Origin: Bacteroidota bacterium
Lineage (GTDB): Bacteria > Bacteroidota > Bacteroidia > Bacteroidales > VadinHA17
Reading direction: 5' to 3'
DNA: 64,000 bases
Assembly (NCBI GenBank): GCA_016718875.1
Contig: JADKBL010000020.1
Coordinates: 1-64,000 of the forward strand
Shown: positions 55,751 to 64,000 of the stretch, one piece after another
Numbering within the stretch: the first letter of the stretch is position 1
Layout of the letters: the number at the start of each line of letters is the position of its first letter
The notes under the pieces: model-generated
The model's input: only the letters and a program-made list of their open reading frames with translations
Told to the model about the DNA's origin: nothing
Databases searched by the model: none
Translations under genes and position numbers: made by a program

Positions 55751-58177
55751 ATGAAAATTTCAGAACGAGTAAAAAAACTAAGAGAACAGAGTCTTAATGC
55801 TGTAGAGACAATGTCTGCTGAGAGGGCACTGTTAATGACCCGTTTTTATAAAAGTGATGAAGCACAGGAGTTGTCTGCTCCTGTTAAACGGGCAAAAGCT
55901 TTTGAATATCTTCTTAAAAACAAGCAGATATGCATTAATGACGGTGAACTGATAGTGGGAGAGAGGGGGCCTGCTCCGAAAGCCACTCCTACTTATCCTG
56001 AAATCAGTCTGCATTCAATGCAGGACCTTGATATACTGAATTCAAGGGAAAAGGTATTTTTCCGGGTAGATGATGAGGTACGGAATGTTTATGAAAGTGA
56101 AATTATTCCCTTCTGGAAAGGTAAAAGCAACCGCGACAGACTGATGTCAAGGATGTCACTGGATTGGCTTAATGCCTACGAATCAGGGGTATTCACCGAA
56201 TTTCAGGAGCAAAGGGCACCCGGACATACAGTTCTGGGTTATAAGATGTACAAAACAGGCTTTCATGACCTGAAGAATGAGATAAAATCAGCAATGGAAT
56301 CTCTGGATTATTTCAATGATCCGCTGGCAGTTGAAAAGCATGAGGAGCTTAAGGCAATGGAGATTTCATGCAATGCGATAATCATGTATGCAAACCGTCA
56401 TGCATGTGAGCTTGAGCAGATGGCTGCAAAAGAGACTAATTCAGTTCGTAAGAAAGAGCTTTTGAAGATGTCGGTGGTATGCAGAAAGGTTCCTGCCAAA
56501 GCTCCAGAAACAGTTCATGAGATGCTTCAGCATTATTGGTTTATTCATCTGGGTGTTATAACTGAGCTTAATCCATGGGATTCATTTAATCCCGGACGCC
56601 TGGACCAGCATCTGTATCCGGTTTATCAGAAGGAGATGGAATCAGGTTCTCTTCCTGAAGAGCTGCTATGGGATTTGCTTGGCTGCTTCTGGGTCAAGTT
56701 CAATAACCATCCTTCACCTCCTAAGATGGGTGTAACGGCCAATGAGAGCAATACTTATACAGATTTCTGCCTGATTAATCTGGGCGGAGTGAAGTCAGAT
56801 GGAACTGATGCCGTTAACGAGATGTCGTATATCCTGCTCGATGTTATAAAGGAAATGAGGATTCTCCAGCCAAGCTCTATGGTACAGATAAGCAAAAAGA
56901 ATCCGGATGCTTTTATACACAAGGCTCTTGATATTATAAAGACCGGATTCGGGCAGCCGTCATGTTTCAATACCGAAGCCATTATTGCAGAGCTTCTGAG
57001 GCAGGGAAAGACCATAGTTGATGCCAGAAACGGAGGTGCTTCAGGCTGTGTTGAAACAGGTGCATTCGGTACTGAAGCCTACTGGCTGACAGGCTATTTC
57101 AATCTGCCAAAGGTACTGGAACTTACTTTATATAATGGCTTCGACAAAAGGACTGGCAAACAGGTAGGACTTATGACCGGCCATGCAGCTGATTATAAAA
57201 GTTTTGAAGAACTTCTTCAGGCTTTTAAAGTACAGGTAAACTACTTTGCTGATATTAAAATACGGGGCAATAATATAATCGAAAAGCTATTTGCCAACTG
57301 GCTCCCGGTACCATTTCTTTCACTGCTGGTTGAGGACTGTATATCCAACGGGAAGGATTATAATTGTGGCGGAGCAAGATATAATACAACATATATCCAG
57401 GGTGTGGGTCTGGGTAGTATAACAGATATGCTGACATCAATCAGGTATAATATTTATGATCAGAAGAGGTACACATGGAAAGAGCTTACTGATGCAATGG
57501 ATGCAGACTTCAACGGGTATGAGAAAATCCAGCATGATCTGATTTATGATACTCCAAAATTCGGCAATGATGATGATTATGCTGATCAGCAGGCAGTATC
57601 GGTATTTGAAATATATTATGATTCTGTAAACTCAAGGCCAAATACACGCGGAGGAGTTCACAGGATAAATATGCTTCCCACTACCTCTCATGTATATTTC
57701 GGCAGTGTAACCAATGCCACCCCCGATGGCCGTAACAGCAGGCTGCCTCTGTCCGAAGGTATTTCTCCTTTTCAGGGCGCTGATCATCACGGACCAACAT
57801 CTGTAATTAAGTCTGCATCAAAGATTGATCATCTACGGACGGGTGGAACATTGCTTAACCAGAAGTTTTCACCATCATTCTTTGAGGATGAGGACAGCTA
57901 CAGTAACCTTACTGCCCTTATAAGATCATATTTCAGTCTTGACGGGCATCATATCCAGTTTAATGTTGTAAATGCTGAGACCTTAAAAGATGCACAGAAA
58001 AATCCTGAGCGTTACAGGGATCTTATTGTACGTGTGGCAGGTTACAGTGATTATTTCAATGATCTGGGAGAGGATCTTCAGAATGAGATCATCAGAAGGA
58101 CTGAACATGAAGATGAGGCTGTAGAGCGCTTTAAATGCTTTAAAGGCTGTAAATGCAATAAAGGCTGTAAAGGCTAA
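55751..58177 (+). CDS. hypD: Glycyl radical enzyme, probable trans-4-hydroxy-L-proline dehydratase
   Basis: 808 residues. The catalytic Cys433 (SGCVETG) and Glu435, and the radical Gly764 (RVAGYS), are present. Residues I recall as substrate or catalytic positions in C. difficile HypD (Phe152, His160, Asp278, Ser334, Phe340, Cys434, Glu436, Tyr450, Gly765) all recur here shifted by exactly one: Phe151, His159, Asp277, Ser333, Phe339, Cys433, Glu435, Tyr449, Gly764. It would dehydrate hydroxyproline to pyrroline-5-carboxylate. The last 20 residues (from about 788) form an odd Lys/Cys tail, CFKGCKCNKGCKG, lying in a DNA repeat. This hypD is unrelated to hydrogenase HypD. No proC is in the window. 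Confidence 0.85.
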   Translation: MKISERVKKLREQSLNAVETMSAERALLMTRFYKSDEAQELSAPVKRAKAFEYLLKNKQICINDGELIVGERGPAPKATPTYPEISLHSMQDLDILNSREKVFFRVDDEVRNVYESEIIPFWKGKSNRDRLMSRMSLDWLNAYESGVFTEFQEQRAPGHTVLGYKMYKTGFHDLKNEIKSAMESLDYFNDPLAVEKHEELKAMEISCNAIIMYANRHACELEQMAAKETNSVRKKELLKMSVVCRKVPAKAPETVHEMLQHYWFIHLGVITELNPWDSFNPGRLDQHLYPVYQKEMESGSLPEELLWDLLGCFWVKFNNHPSPPKMGVTANESNTYTDFCLINLGGVKSDGTDAVNEMSYILLDVIKEMRILQPSSMVQISKKNPDAFIHKALDIIKTGFGQPSCFNTEAIIAELLRQGKTIVDARNGGASGCVETGAFGTEAYWLTGYFNLPKVLELTLYNGFDKRTGKQVGLMTGHAADYKSFEELLQAFKVQVNYFADIKIRGNNIIEKLFANWLPVPFLSLLVEDCISNGKDYNCGGARYNTTYIQGVGLGSITDMLTSIRYNIYDQKRYTWKELTDAMDADFNGYEKIQHDLIYDTPKFGNDDDYADQQAVSVFEIYYDSVNSRPNTRGGVHRINMLPTTSHVYFGSVTNATPDGRNSRLPLSEGISPFQGADHHGPTSVIKSASKIDHLRTGGTLLNQKFSPSFFEDEDSYSNLTALIRSYFSLDGHHIQFNVVNAETLKDAQKNPERYRDLIVRVAGYSDYFNDLGEDLQNEIIRRTEHEDEAVERFKCFKGCKCNKGCKG

Positions 58178-58226
58178 TTCATTTTGCCTCTACAGCCTCT
58201 AAAGCTTCTACAGCCTCTACAGCTTA
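58125..58226. repeat. GGCTGTAGA-type short-period repeat spanning two convergent stops
   Basis: AAGGCTGTAAA units (58141-58174) encode the tail of the glycyl radical enzyme, and GCCTCTACA units (58186-58223) run up to the stop of the SPFH gene on the other strand. The two halves are inverted and can pair as a bidirectional terminator-like structure. Confidence 0.6.
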
Positions 58227-59153
58227 CTTCTTCTTATCCTTCACTTCATTGAACACCGATGTTGCAGTTGCAACTATTCCGGCAATATCTGACAGATTTG
58301 AAGGAAGTATCATTGTATTATTTGTTTTGGCAAGGTTAGAGAAAGCGGCCAGGTATTGCTCCGCAATCCTGAGGTTTACAGCATTGAGTCCGTTTTCCTC
58401 ATTGATGGCATTAGCAATGGCCCTTAATCCGTTAGCGGTTGCCACAGCAACCTGTTCGATTTCGGATGCACGGCCGGCAGCCTCATTTATGCGCCTCATC
58501 TTTTCACCTTCGGATTTCAGGATATACTCCTGTTTGTCGCCATCTGCATTATTAATCTTGGCCTGTCTGGTTCCCTCCGATTCAGCGATAACAGCTCTTT
58601 TCTCCCTTTCTGCTCTCATCTGCTTTTCCATAGCATCCTTGATGCTCTGAGGAGGAGAAATATTTTTAACCTCATACCTGGTTACTTTTACTCCCCAGGG
58701 TTCACTTGCTTTATCAACAGCTTCAACAATGGTAACGTTTATTGTTTCACGTTCTTCAAATGTTCTGTCCAGTTCAAGTTTTCCGATTACACTCCTCATT
58801 GTTGTCTGCGCAATCTGTATGGAGGCAAATCTGTAATTATCAATACCGTAGGAAGCTTTCTGCGGATCAAGTACCTGGAGATATAATATCCCGTCGACTT
58901 CAACCGCAATATTATCACGGGTAATACAAATCTGCGGGGCAACATCTATTGCCTGCTCCTTAAGAGTGTGCCTGTACCTTACCTTATCGAAGAAGGGGAT
59001 AAGGATCTGGAATCCGGCTGTGAATGTTGCTCTGTGCTTACCAAGACGTTCAACAATAATTGCTGTCCTTTGCGGGACAATCTTGATCATTGATGCGATG
59101 AGGATAAAACCGAGAAAGATTAACCCCACCAGAATAAATGTTGCGCTGCTCAT
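58224..59153 (-). CDS. SPFH/Band 7 protein (paraslipin/QmcA-like)
   Basis: 309 residues. One N-terminal membrane helix (about 4-24) is followed by the SPFH domain (IVPQRTAIIVERLGKHRATFTAGFQILIPF, about 25-54, to VTRYEVKNI). A long helical region with Glu/Ala repeats (EKQMRAEREKRAVIAESEG, about 182-200) drives oligomer formation. Such proteins build membrane microdomain scaffolds and control proteases. The NfeD gene starts just upstream in the same transcript, the usual pairing. Confidence 0.93.
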   Translation of the reverse strand: MSSATFILVGLIFLGFILIASMIKIVPQRTAIIVERLGKHRATFTAGFQILIPFFDKVRYRHTLKEQAIDVAPQICITRDNIAVEVDGILYLQVLDPQKASYGIDNYRFASIQIAQTTMRSVIGKLELDRTFEERETINVTIVEAVDKASEPWGVKVTRYEVKNISPPQSIKDAMEKQMRAEREKRAVIAESEGTRQAKINNADGDKQEYILKSEGEKMRRINEAAGRASEIEQVAVATANGLRAIANAINEENGLNAVNLRIAEQYLAAFSNLAKTNNTMILPSNLSDIAGIVATATSVFNEVKDKKK

Positions 59154-59159
59154 GTTTCT

Positions 59160-59612
59160 TTATTTTTTTGGTTCAACGTTAAGTTTAAAATCTTCTTTAC
59201 TTTTAATAATTACAGTTTGCCCTGCTTTTATATGAGTATCTGATCCTGCTTTCCATGTAGTACCTTTGAATTCCACTTTACCAATGTTTTCACTGTTGAA
59301 ATCCTCAGTAGCAGTAGCATCCTTACCTGTAAATTCATCTTCTACTTTATCTGACAGATTCTCATCATGATAAAAGAATTTTTTCTGTATCATCTTTCTG
59401 AGAGCAACAAGTGAAAGGACTGATACTACAGCAAAAATTATTATCTGCAGATTCGTTGAGGGTTCACCCAAAAGACATATTAACGCTGTAACCCAGGCAC
59501 CAAGTCCGAAGAAAAATATAAAAAACCCCGGAATCACCAGCTCAAGAAGAAAAAGTACCAGCCCCAGCAGAAACCACACAAGCTCAGGCCTGGAAAAAAT
59601 GTTTTCGATCAT
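59160..59612 (-). CDS. NfeD family membrane protein
   Basis: 150 residues. Two to three hydrophobic helices (about 10-33, 36-50, 55-72) precede a C-terminal OB-fold (about 90-150, with GKVEFKGTTWKAGSDTHIKAGQTVIIK). This is the short NfeD form without a ClpP-like protease domain. It acts with the SPFH protein encoded 6 bp downstream in membrane quality control or domain organisation. Confidence 0.9.
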   Translation of the reverse strand: MIENIFSRPELVWFLLGLVLFLLELVIPGFFIFFFGLGAWVTALICLLGEPSTNLQIIIFAVVSVLSLVALRKMIQKKFFYHDENLSDKVEDEFTGKDATATEDFNSENIGKVEFKGTTWKAGSDTHIKAGQTVIIKSKEDFKLNVEPKK

Positions 59613-59746
59613 AGCAGTAATTTTAAGTATTAGCGAGAAAATAAATTGAATAATAGTAAAGATATAAAAAAATCCGGATTACCAAGCAGTATTGTATTTA
59701 CCGCAGGTGATAAGTATCAGGTTTTAAGAAACAAAGGGTAGTAAGT

Positions 59747-60286
59747 CTACTTTTTTGAAATGGTATTTTTGATTTCTGAAAGCCAAAGACTTACCTTTTT
59801 TGAATAGAAATTGAGGTTTTCACAGGAATAATCGCCTTCCATTTTAATGAGGGTGCCTTCATAAATACCACTTTGTTCATTATAATCATAGCATATATAA
59901 ACAGATGTTCCAGCATCAGCTCCTGCACTTTTCTTTGCAGTAATCTTGCTGGATGCAATGTTATCAATATATGAGGAAAATTTCCCAAGATCATCTTTAT
60001 CTATTTTTACCTCTGAAAGAGTGCATTTTGAAAGGTTTTCGGCAAGCTGTTTCTCATTGAGGTTATAATCCTGGGCATGGAAATTCCAGTTCTCCGGATT
60101 TTTATAATGAAGGATTTTACCTTCATCATCTACATAGAATCCCTCATGAGTATATCCCCAGGCGTAATTGATATAATCATACTGAAAAAGAATATGTTGT
60201 TTCTCATTCAGATTATAACTCTTCTTACAGCCTGATGTCATAAGAGCCAGAAATATTACAACAATAAATGAAATGCTGGTTTTCAT
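59747..60286 (-). CDS. Lipoprotein of unknown function
   Basis: 179 residues. A clear signal with lipobox LMTSGC (Cys20) precedes a soluble region with many aromatic residues (WGYTHEGFY, NWNFHAQDYNLNEKQ). NLNEKQ occurs twice, near residues 26 and 75, which may be an internal repeat or chance. I do not recognise the family. It stands alone, 134 bp from nfeD. Confidence 0.65.
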   Translation of the reverse strand: MKTSISFIVVIFLALMTSGCKKSYNLNEKQHILFQYDYINYAWGYTHEGFYVDDEGKILHYKNPENWNFHAQDYNLNEKQLAENLSKCTLSEVKIDKDDLGKFSSYIDNIASSKITAKKSAGADAGTSVYICYDYNEQSGIYEGTLIKMEGDYSCENLNFYSKKVSLWLSEIKNTISKK

Positions 60287-60654
60287 AATACAAAATGCTC
60301 AACTTATTGCCACAAAAAACGGGCCATCTATTATTTTAGCAGACGCAAAGGACAAAAATAATCATTTTTCATCTTCATTAAAGAACCTGGACATTTAAAC
60401 AGGCAATACTGTATAAATTAAGTATTTCTGCTTATTCAGATTAAGGAATAGGAGTTCTTGCAGTTCAGACAAAATAAAGTTTATGATTTCATTTATTTTT
60501 TGTAACTTATAGGGTCATTAATTCCGGTGGAATTGCCCTGGGGCAACGTCATGCCCTATCCGCTAAGTAGCGGGATAAGTGATTGTAAATCAGTATGCAG
60601 GATTAAAAGGTAGCCTGTTTTCTGTAAAGCACATCAGTTAAAGGAATAGACCGA
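60287..60654. other. 368-bp gap with a cluster of three hairpins
   Basis: No coding sequence is supported. Three consecutive inverted repeats lie at 60520-60577: AATTCC-GGT-GGAATT, GCCC-TG-GGGC, and TATCCGCT-AAGT-AGCGGGATA (8 bp with one bulged G). They are about 80 bases before the cytidylate-kinase-like gene, so a structured leader is possible. I could not match it to a known riboswitch. Confidence 0.45.
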
Positions 60655-61378
60655 ATGGATAAGTTTGTAGATTATTTCGATAAACGTCAGAGGGAAGAGA
60701 TACTCAAAAAGCCGTCTGATAGTGATGGTCCTGTTATTACAATCTCCAGGCTCACAGGTTGTGATGCCCGTCAGGTTGCCACTCTGCTGGTAGATGATTT
60801 GAACCATAAGAGCAGTACAAAAAAATGGAAGTGGGTTGATAAGGATATAATTTATGCTATAGCAAAGGAGTTAAACACAGATACACAGCGAGTTGAAAAC
60901 TTCTACAAAGGAATCGAATTGTCAAATATATCCGAGATGATAATGGCATTCTCAGGAGGTTTTGTAAGCGATCTGCGCGTAAAGAAAGCAATTAAAGATG
61001 TGGTACTGTCAATGTGTAAGGAAGGACATATTATTCTGGTAGGCAGAGGAGGAGTATCTATAGCTCATGATATAGCTGATTCTCTCCATATAAGACTTAT
61101 AGCTCCATTTTACTGGAGGGTTGAGAATGTGATGAAGAAAAAGGAGATGGATATTGAAACTGCTGAGGAATATGTTGTTGATACTGATGAGAAGAAGGTT
61201 TAATCTTATTCATACCTTTCTCGATAAGAAACCTTTAAATCTGGATTACCTGTTCGATGCTACCCTGAATCGCAGCAGCTTCTCAATACAGCAGATTTCT
61301 GAAATGATATGTTCAATGTATGAGAAAAAGATCGGCAGTCACAAAACCGAACAAAAGAAGTCTAAGTTTATAATATAA
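60655..61378 (+). CDS. Cytidylate kinase-like family protein (frame break)
   Basis: About 240 residues when repaired. The N-terminal part (60655-61203) has the family opening GPVITISRLTGCDARQVATLLVDDL (P-loop-like but degenerate), KWKWVDKDIIYAIAKEL and VGRGGVSIAH, and ends falsely at DEKKV. The continuation RFNLIHTFLDKKPLNLDYLFDATLNRSSFSIQQISEMI lies in the next frame. Removing one A from GAGAAGAAGG near 61194-61198 (or adding two) joins them. It resembles cytidylate kinase-like proteins of PF13189 found in anaerobes; they lack a proven substrate. Single gene, convergent with the malic enzyme gene. Confidence 0.8.
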
Positions 61379-61448
61379 TACTGTTCCCAGGAAAAGTCTA
61401 TCCTATAGCTTTCAGGATTTACCTGCTGCCTTCCCGATAGTATCGGTA

Positions 61449-61484
61449 GCGTCGCCCGTAGCCCGTCGCCTGTCGCCTCCTGCC
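61449..61484. repeat. GTCGCC-type short-period repeat next to the malic enzyme stop
   Basis: Units GTCGCCC, GTAGCCC, GTCGCCT, GTCGCCT run to the stop codon at 61485-61487. On the strand of the gene this is GGCGACAGGCGACGGGCTAC, closely like the repeat at the 3' end of the FAD gene (3841-3870). A small hairpin CCGAT-AGT-ATCGG lies just beyond. Confidence 0.6.
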
Positions 61485-62792
61485 TTACAATGCACTTATC
61501 TCCCCTATCCTCTTTATATGCTCTCCTGTCCGTTCTGCAAGGCATTTTTCATATGCATCCCAATCCGTGATAATATGACGTGCAACACCGGTTTCTACGG
61601 CCGCCCTGGCAACAGCTGAAGCGACTTTTGGCAGAAGCCTCGGATCGAGTGGTTTCGGAATGATATAATCACGGCCAAACTCGAGCTTGTCAACATAATA
61701 TGCTTTGACCACACTTTCGGGCACTGGTTCTTTGGTCAGTGCTGCAAGTGCCTTTGCTGCTGCAAGTTTCATCTCTTCATTGATTGTAGTTGCAAGAACA
61801 TCAAGTGCTCCCCTGAATATGAACGGGAAGCCCAGTACATTATTGATCTGATTTGGATAATCCGACCTGCCTGTTGCAAAAATAAGATCGTTCCGGGTTG
61901 CCATGGCATCTTCATAATCAATTTCAGGATCGGGATTAGCCATTGCAAACACTATCGGGTTGTCTGCCATTGTTGCAAGCATCTCTTTCTTAAGCATTTT
62001 TGCAGCCGAAAGACCAAGGAACAGGTCGGCTCCGTTGACTGCCTGTGCAAGAGTATCGAGATCCCTGTCGGTGATAAATTCCTGCTTGTATTTATTAAGA
62101 TCCGTACGCTTGCGATTTATAACACCTTTTGAATCGACCATTACGATATTCTCCTTTTTTACTCCTAAAGAGACATAAAGCCGTGAACATGAAATTGCTG
62201 CTGCTCCGGCACCGCATACGACCATCCTGATTTTATCTATTTTTTTGCCTGTTATTTCCAGTGCATTAAGAAGTCCTGCTGCCGAAATAATTGCTGTTCC
62301 ATGCTGATCATCATGAAAGACAGGTATGTCAAGCATTTTTTTGAGTTCTGTCTCCACTTCGAAACATTCAGGGGCCTTAATATCCTCGAGGTTTATTCCT
62401 CCAAAGGTCGGAGCTATCTGCCTGCAGAATTCAATTAATTTTTTAGGATCTTTTTCATCAACTTCAATATCAAATACATCTACATCAGCAAATACCTTGA
62501 ATAACAGCCCTTTACCTTCCATTACCGGTTTTCCGGCAAGTGTGCCGATATCTCCAAGTCCAAGTACCGCAGTACCGTTTGAGATAACAGCTACGAGATT
62601 TCCTTTTGCGGTGTAATTATATGCATCTCTCGGGTTCTTTTCTATTTCGAGGCATGGATATGCAACTCCCGGTGTGTATGCCATGCTCAGATCCCTCTGT
62701 GTAAAATAGGGCTTTGTGGGTATTACCTCAACTTTGCCCTGCCTGCATCTGCTGTGATACTGCAAAGCCTCCTCTTTTGTAACTTTAGCCAT
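61485..62792 (-). CDS. NADP-dependent malic enzyme, short form without phosphotransacetylase domain
   Basis: 435 residues. Seen: the N-terminal malic domain with [13 protein letters not shown] (about 38-50), the catalytic Lys/Asp region [11 protein letters not shown] (about 74-84), the metal ligands in FEVETELK and HDDQHGTAI (about 135-143), and the NAD(P) loop [15 protein letters not shown] (about 170-184). It converts malate to pyruvate and CO2. MaeB proteins of Bacteroidota usually have about 760 residues with a C-terminal phosphotransacetylase-like domain; here the protein stops after the malic core, and downstream DNA is a repeat rather than a broken remainder. Confidence 0.92.
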   Translation of the reverse strand: MAKVTKEEALQYHSRCRQGKVEVIPTKPYFTQRDLSMAYTPGVAYPCLEIEKNPRDAYNYTAKGNLVAVISNGTAVLGLGDIGTLAGKPVMEGKGLLFKVFADVDVFDIEVDEKDPKKLIEFCRQIAPTFGGINLEDIKAPECFEVETELKKMLDIPVFHDDQHGTAIISAAGLLNALEITGKKIDKIRMVVCGAGAAAISCSRLYVSLGVKKENIVMVDSKGVINRKRTDLNKYKQEFITDRDLDTLAQAVNGADLFLGLSAAKMLKKEMLATMADNPIVFAMANPDPEIDYEDAMATRNDLIFATGRSDYPNQINNVLGFPFIFRGALDVLATTINEEMKLAAAKALAALTKEPVPESVVKAYYVDKLEFGRDYIIPKPLDPRLLPKVASAVARAAVETGVARHIITDWDAYEKCLAERTGEHIKRIGEISAL

Positions 62793-63012
62793 GGTAATAA
62801 ATTTTTAAATTAGATTAGTTGTTCGTCCCGGAAATACCTGGATCTAAAATCAATTGGAAATCAATAAGCAAATTTACTCTATTGATATGGCCTATATTAT
62901 GAGAAAAATCAGTTATTAACGGTGTGGAAATATTATTACCGGAATATTTTGCATTGACAACAAATTTAGATATTTTCAACCACTTTTAGAACAATACTTT
63001 TTAAATTGATTT

Positions 63013-63948
63013 ATGGAAAAGAATATTGCTATTGGTGCTGATATTGGCGGGAGTCACATTACGGCAGCTGCAATTAATCTCAGCACAGGGAATATTATCA
63101 GGGAAAGTTTAACGGAAAGAGCAGTTGACAACCGTGCATCTGCAAGTACCATAATCGGAGTTTGGGCAGAGGCTCTTTCAAACACTTTGTCAAAAGTCAC
63201 TTTCGGAGATGTCAAGGGAATTGGCTTTGCAATGCCCGGACCATTCGACTATGTAAAGGGAATATGCTATATCAGGGGAGTTGCGAAGTATGAAAACCTT
63301 TACGGGTTCAATATTTCTGATGCAATTGCCAGCAGTCTGGATGTGCCGCCTGATTTCCTGATCAGATTTATGAATGATGCCTCTTCCTTTGCTGTTGGTG
63401 AGGCCTGGGCCGGGAGTGCATCCAATGCATCAAAATCATTGTCAATTACTCTTGGAACCGGTTTCGGATCAGCATTTATTGAAGACAGGATACCTATTGT
63501 TGATGGCCCTCTGGTTCCTAAGATAGGATGTGTTTACCACCTTCCTTATCGTGATGGCATTGCAGATGATTACTTCTCAACCCGCGGCCTGCTGGGGCGT
63601 TACAAAAAGGAAACAGGCAAAGAACTCAGCGGGGTAAAAGAGCTTGCACAGCTTTATAATACAGATAAATTTATTCCTGAACTTTTCAGGGACTTTGGAT
63701 TAAATCTGGGTATTTTCCTGGCCCCATGGCTCAAAGGATTTGAAGCAGAAGTACTTGTTATAGGAGGTAATATTTCACATGCCTACGATCTCTTCGGCAG
63801 CCACTTTGAACTAAGTCTTAAGGAACAGAACTGTAACTGCGAAGTAGCGCTTTCAAAACTTAAGGAAGATGCCGCCCTTCTTGGAAGTGCCTACCTTCTT
63901 GATGACCACTTCTGGAGATCTGTTCAGCATGCTCTCCCTTTGATGTAA
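63013..63948 (+). CDS. ROK family protein (sugar kinase-like), zinc motif absent
   Basis: 311 residues. The ATP-phosphate loop is ADIGGSHITAA (about 9-19), the sugar/catalytic region is GFAMPGPFD (about 73-81) and NDASSFAVGEAW (about 117-128, catalytic Asp), and GTGFGSAFI and GGNISHAYDLF follow. The zinc-binding CxCGxxGC motif that most ROK proteins carry is absent; the corresponding segment reads KIGCVYHLPYRDGIADDYFS. It may be a glucokinase-like enzyme or a regulator-type ROK lacking zinc; no HTH is present. It begins a new unit after a 220-bp divergent gap. Confidence 0.85.
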   Translation: MEKNIAIGADIGGSHITAAAINLSTGNIIRESLTERAVDNRASASTIIGVWAEALSNTLSKVTFGDVKGIGFAMPGPFDYVKGICYIRGVAKYENLYGFNISDAIASSLDVPPDFLIRFMNDASSFAVGEAWAGSASNASKSLSITLGTGFGSAFIEDRIPIVDGPLVPKIGCVYHLPYRDGIADDYFSTRGLLGRYKKETGKELSGVKELAQLYNTDKFIPELFRDFGLNLGIFLAPWLKGFEAEVLVIGGNISHAYDLFGSHFELSLKEQNCNCEVALSKLKEDAALLGSAYLLDDHFWRSVQHALPLM

Positions 63949-64000
63949 ACTTTAAACTAAATAATATGCATAAACAACATGTTAATATAACTAGGATCCT

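Noticed and set aside
58125..58226. CRISPR-like array
   Set aside because: Units are only 9-11 bases, degenerate and without unique spacers; no cas gene is present anywhere in the window.
61154..61378. Independent 74-residue gene after the cytidylate-kinase-like gene
   Set aside because: It overlaps the upstream gene and continues its sequence once one base is removed; it is the C-terminus, not a gene.

Overview
The window reads as chromosomal DNA of a member of the Bacteroidota, most likely the Bacteroidales/Marinilabiliales side of the phylum. Evidence: the gene order tRNAs-tuf-tRNA(Trp)-secE-nusG-rplKAJL-rpoBC-DUF3467; a PorT-type type IX secretion gene behind menG; a TamL-type outer-membrane assembly lipoprotein; S46 dipeptidyl peptidase; a TonB receptor paired with a DUF4249 lipoprotein; and two promoters of the Bacteroidota form TTTG-19/20 nt-TAnnTTTG. 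Base composition is moderately AT-rich. The metabolism looks anaerobic and peptide-based: DPP11-like, M3 and M28 peptidases, and a glycyl radical enzyme whose active-site pattern fits trans-4-hydroxy-L-proline dehydratase, plus its radical-SAM activase.

Layout: 1-9.3 kb holds an SDR gene cut by the window edge, a REP-like duplicated repeat, menG-porT-FAD dehydrogenase, a sugar porter, an RNA methyltransferase divergent from tamL, and a helix-hairpin-helix protein. 9.5-24.5 kb is the translation/transcription core: rpsU, xerC, hpf, four tRNAs, tuf, tRNA-Trp, secE, nusG, L11, L1, L10, L7/L12, rpoB, rpoC and DUF3467. 24.5-32.4 kb has a small secreted protein, two terminators flanking an inverted repeat, then DUF2520-KdsC-UbiA-Maf-S46 peptidase and a convergent DUF5916 protein. 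32.4-39.1 kb has a flavodoxin, a hybrid sensor kinase, small stress-type genes, pdxB and a sugar isomerase. 39.1-46.9 kb is a redox block: a 1413-residue two-headed acyl-CoA dehydratase activase, a His-rich 4Fe-4S protein, an M28 peptidase, and a Cys-free Crp/Fnr regulator; a 24-bp perfect palindrome sits at about -40 of the predicted 4Fe-4S promoter. 46.9-54.7 kb has a 7TMR-DISM kinase, an M3 peptidase and the DUF4249/TonB pair. 54.9-64 kb has the glycyl radical enzyme pair, SPFH-NfeD, a lipoprotein, a cytidylate-kinase-like protein, malic enzyme and a ROK protein.

Six single-base-type frame breaks in five genes (rpoC twice, tamL, the hybrid kinase, the DUF4249 lipoprotein, the cytidylate-kinase-like gene) can each be repaired to give normal family ends or junctions. 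The simplest reading is residual indel errors in the assembly, and I annotate each as one gene. The least explained signals are: short-period degenerate repeats sitting on gene ends (FAD dehydrogenase, activase, glycyl radical enzyme/SPFH, malic enzyme); the palindrome/regulator/4Fe-4S circuit; and unusually complete Shine-Dalgarno sequences on the two genes directly downstream of rpsU. I saw no CRISPR array, rRNA, prophage or intact insertion sequence.
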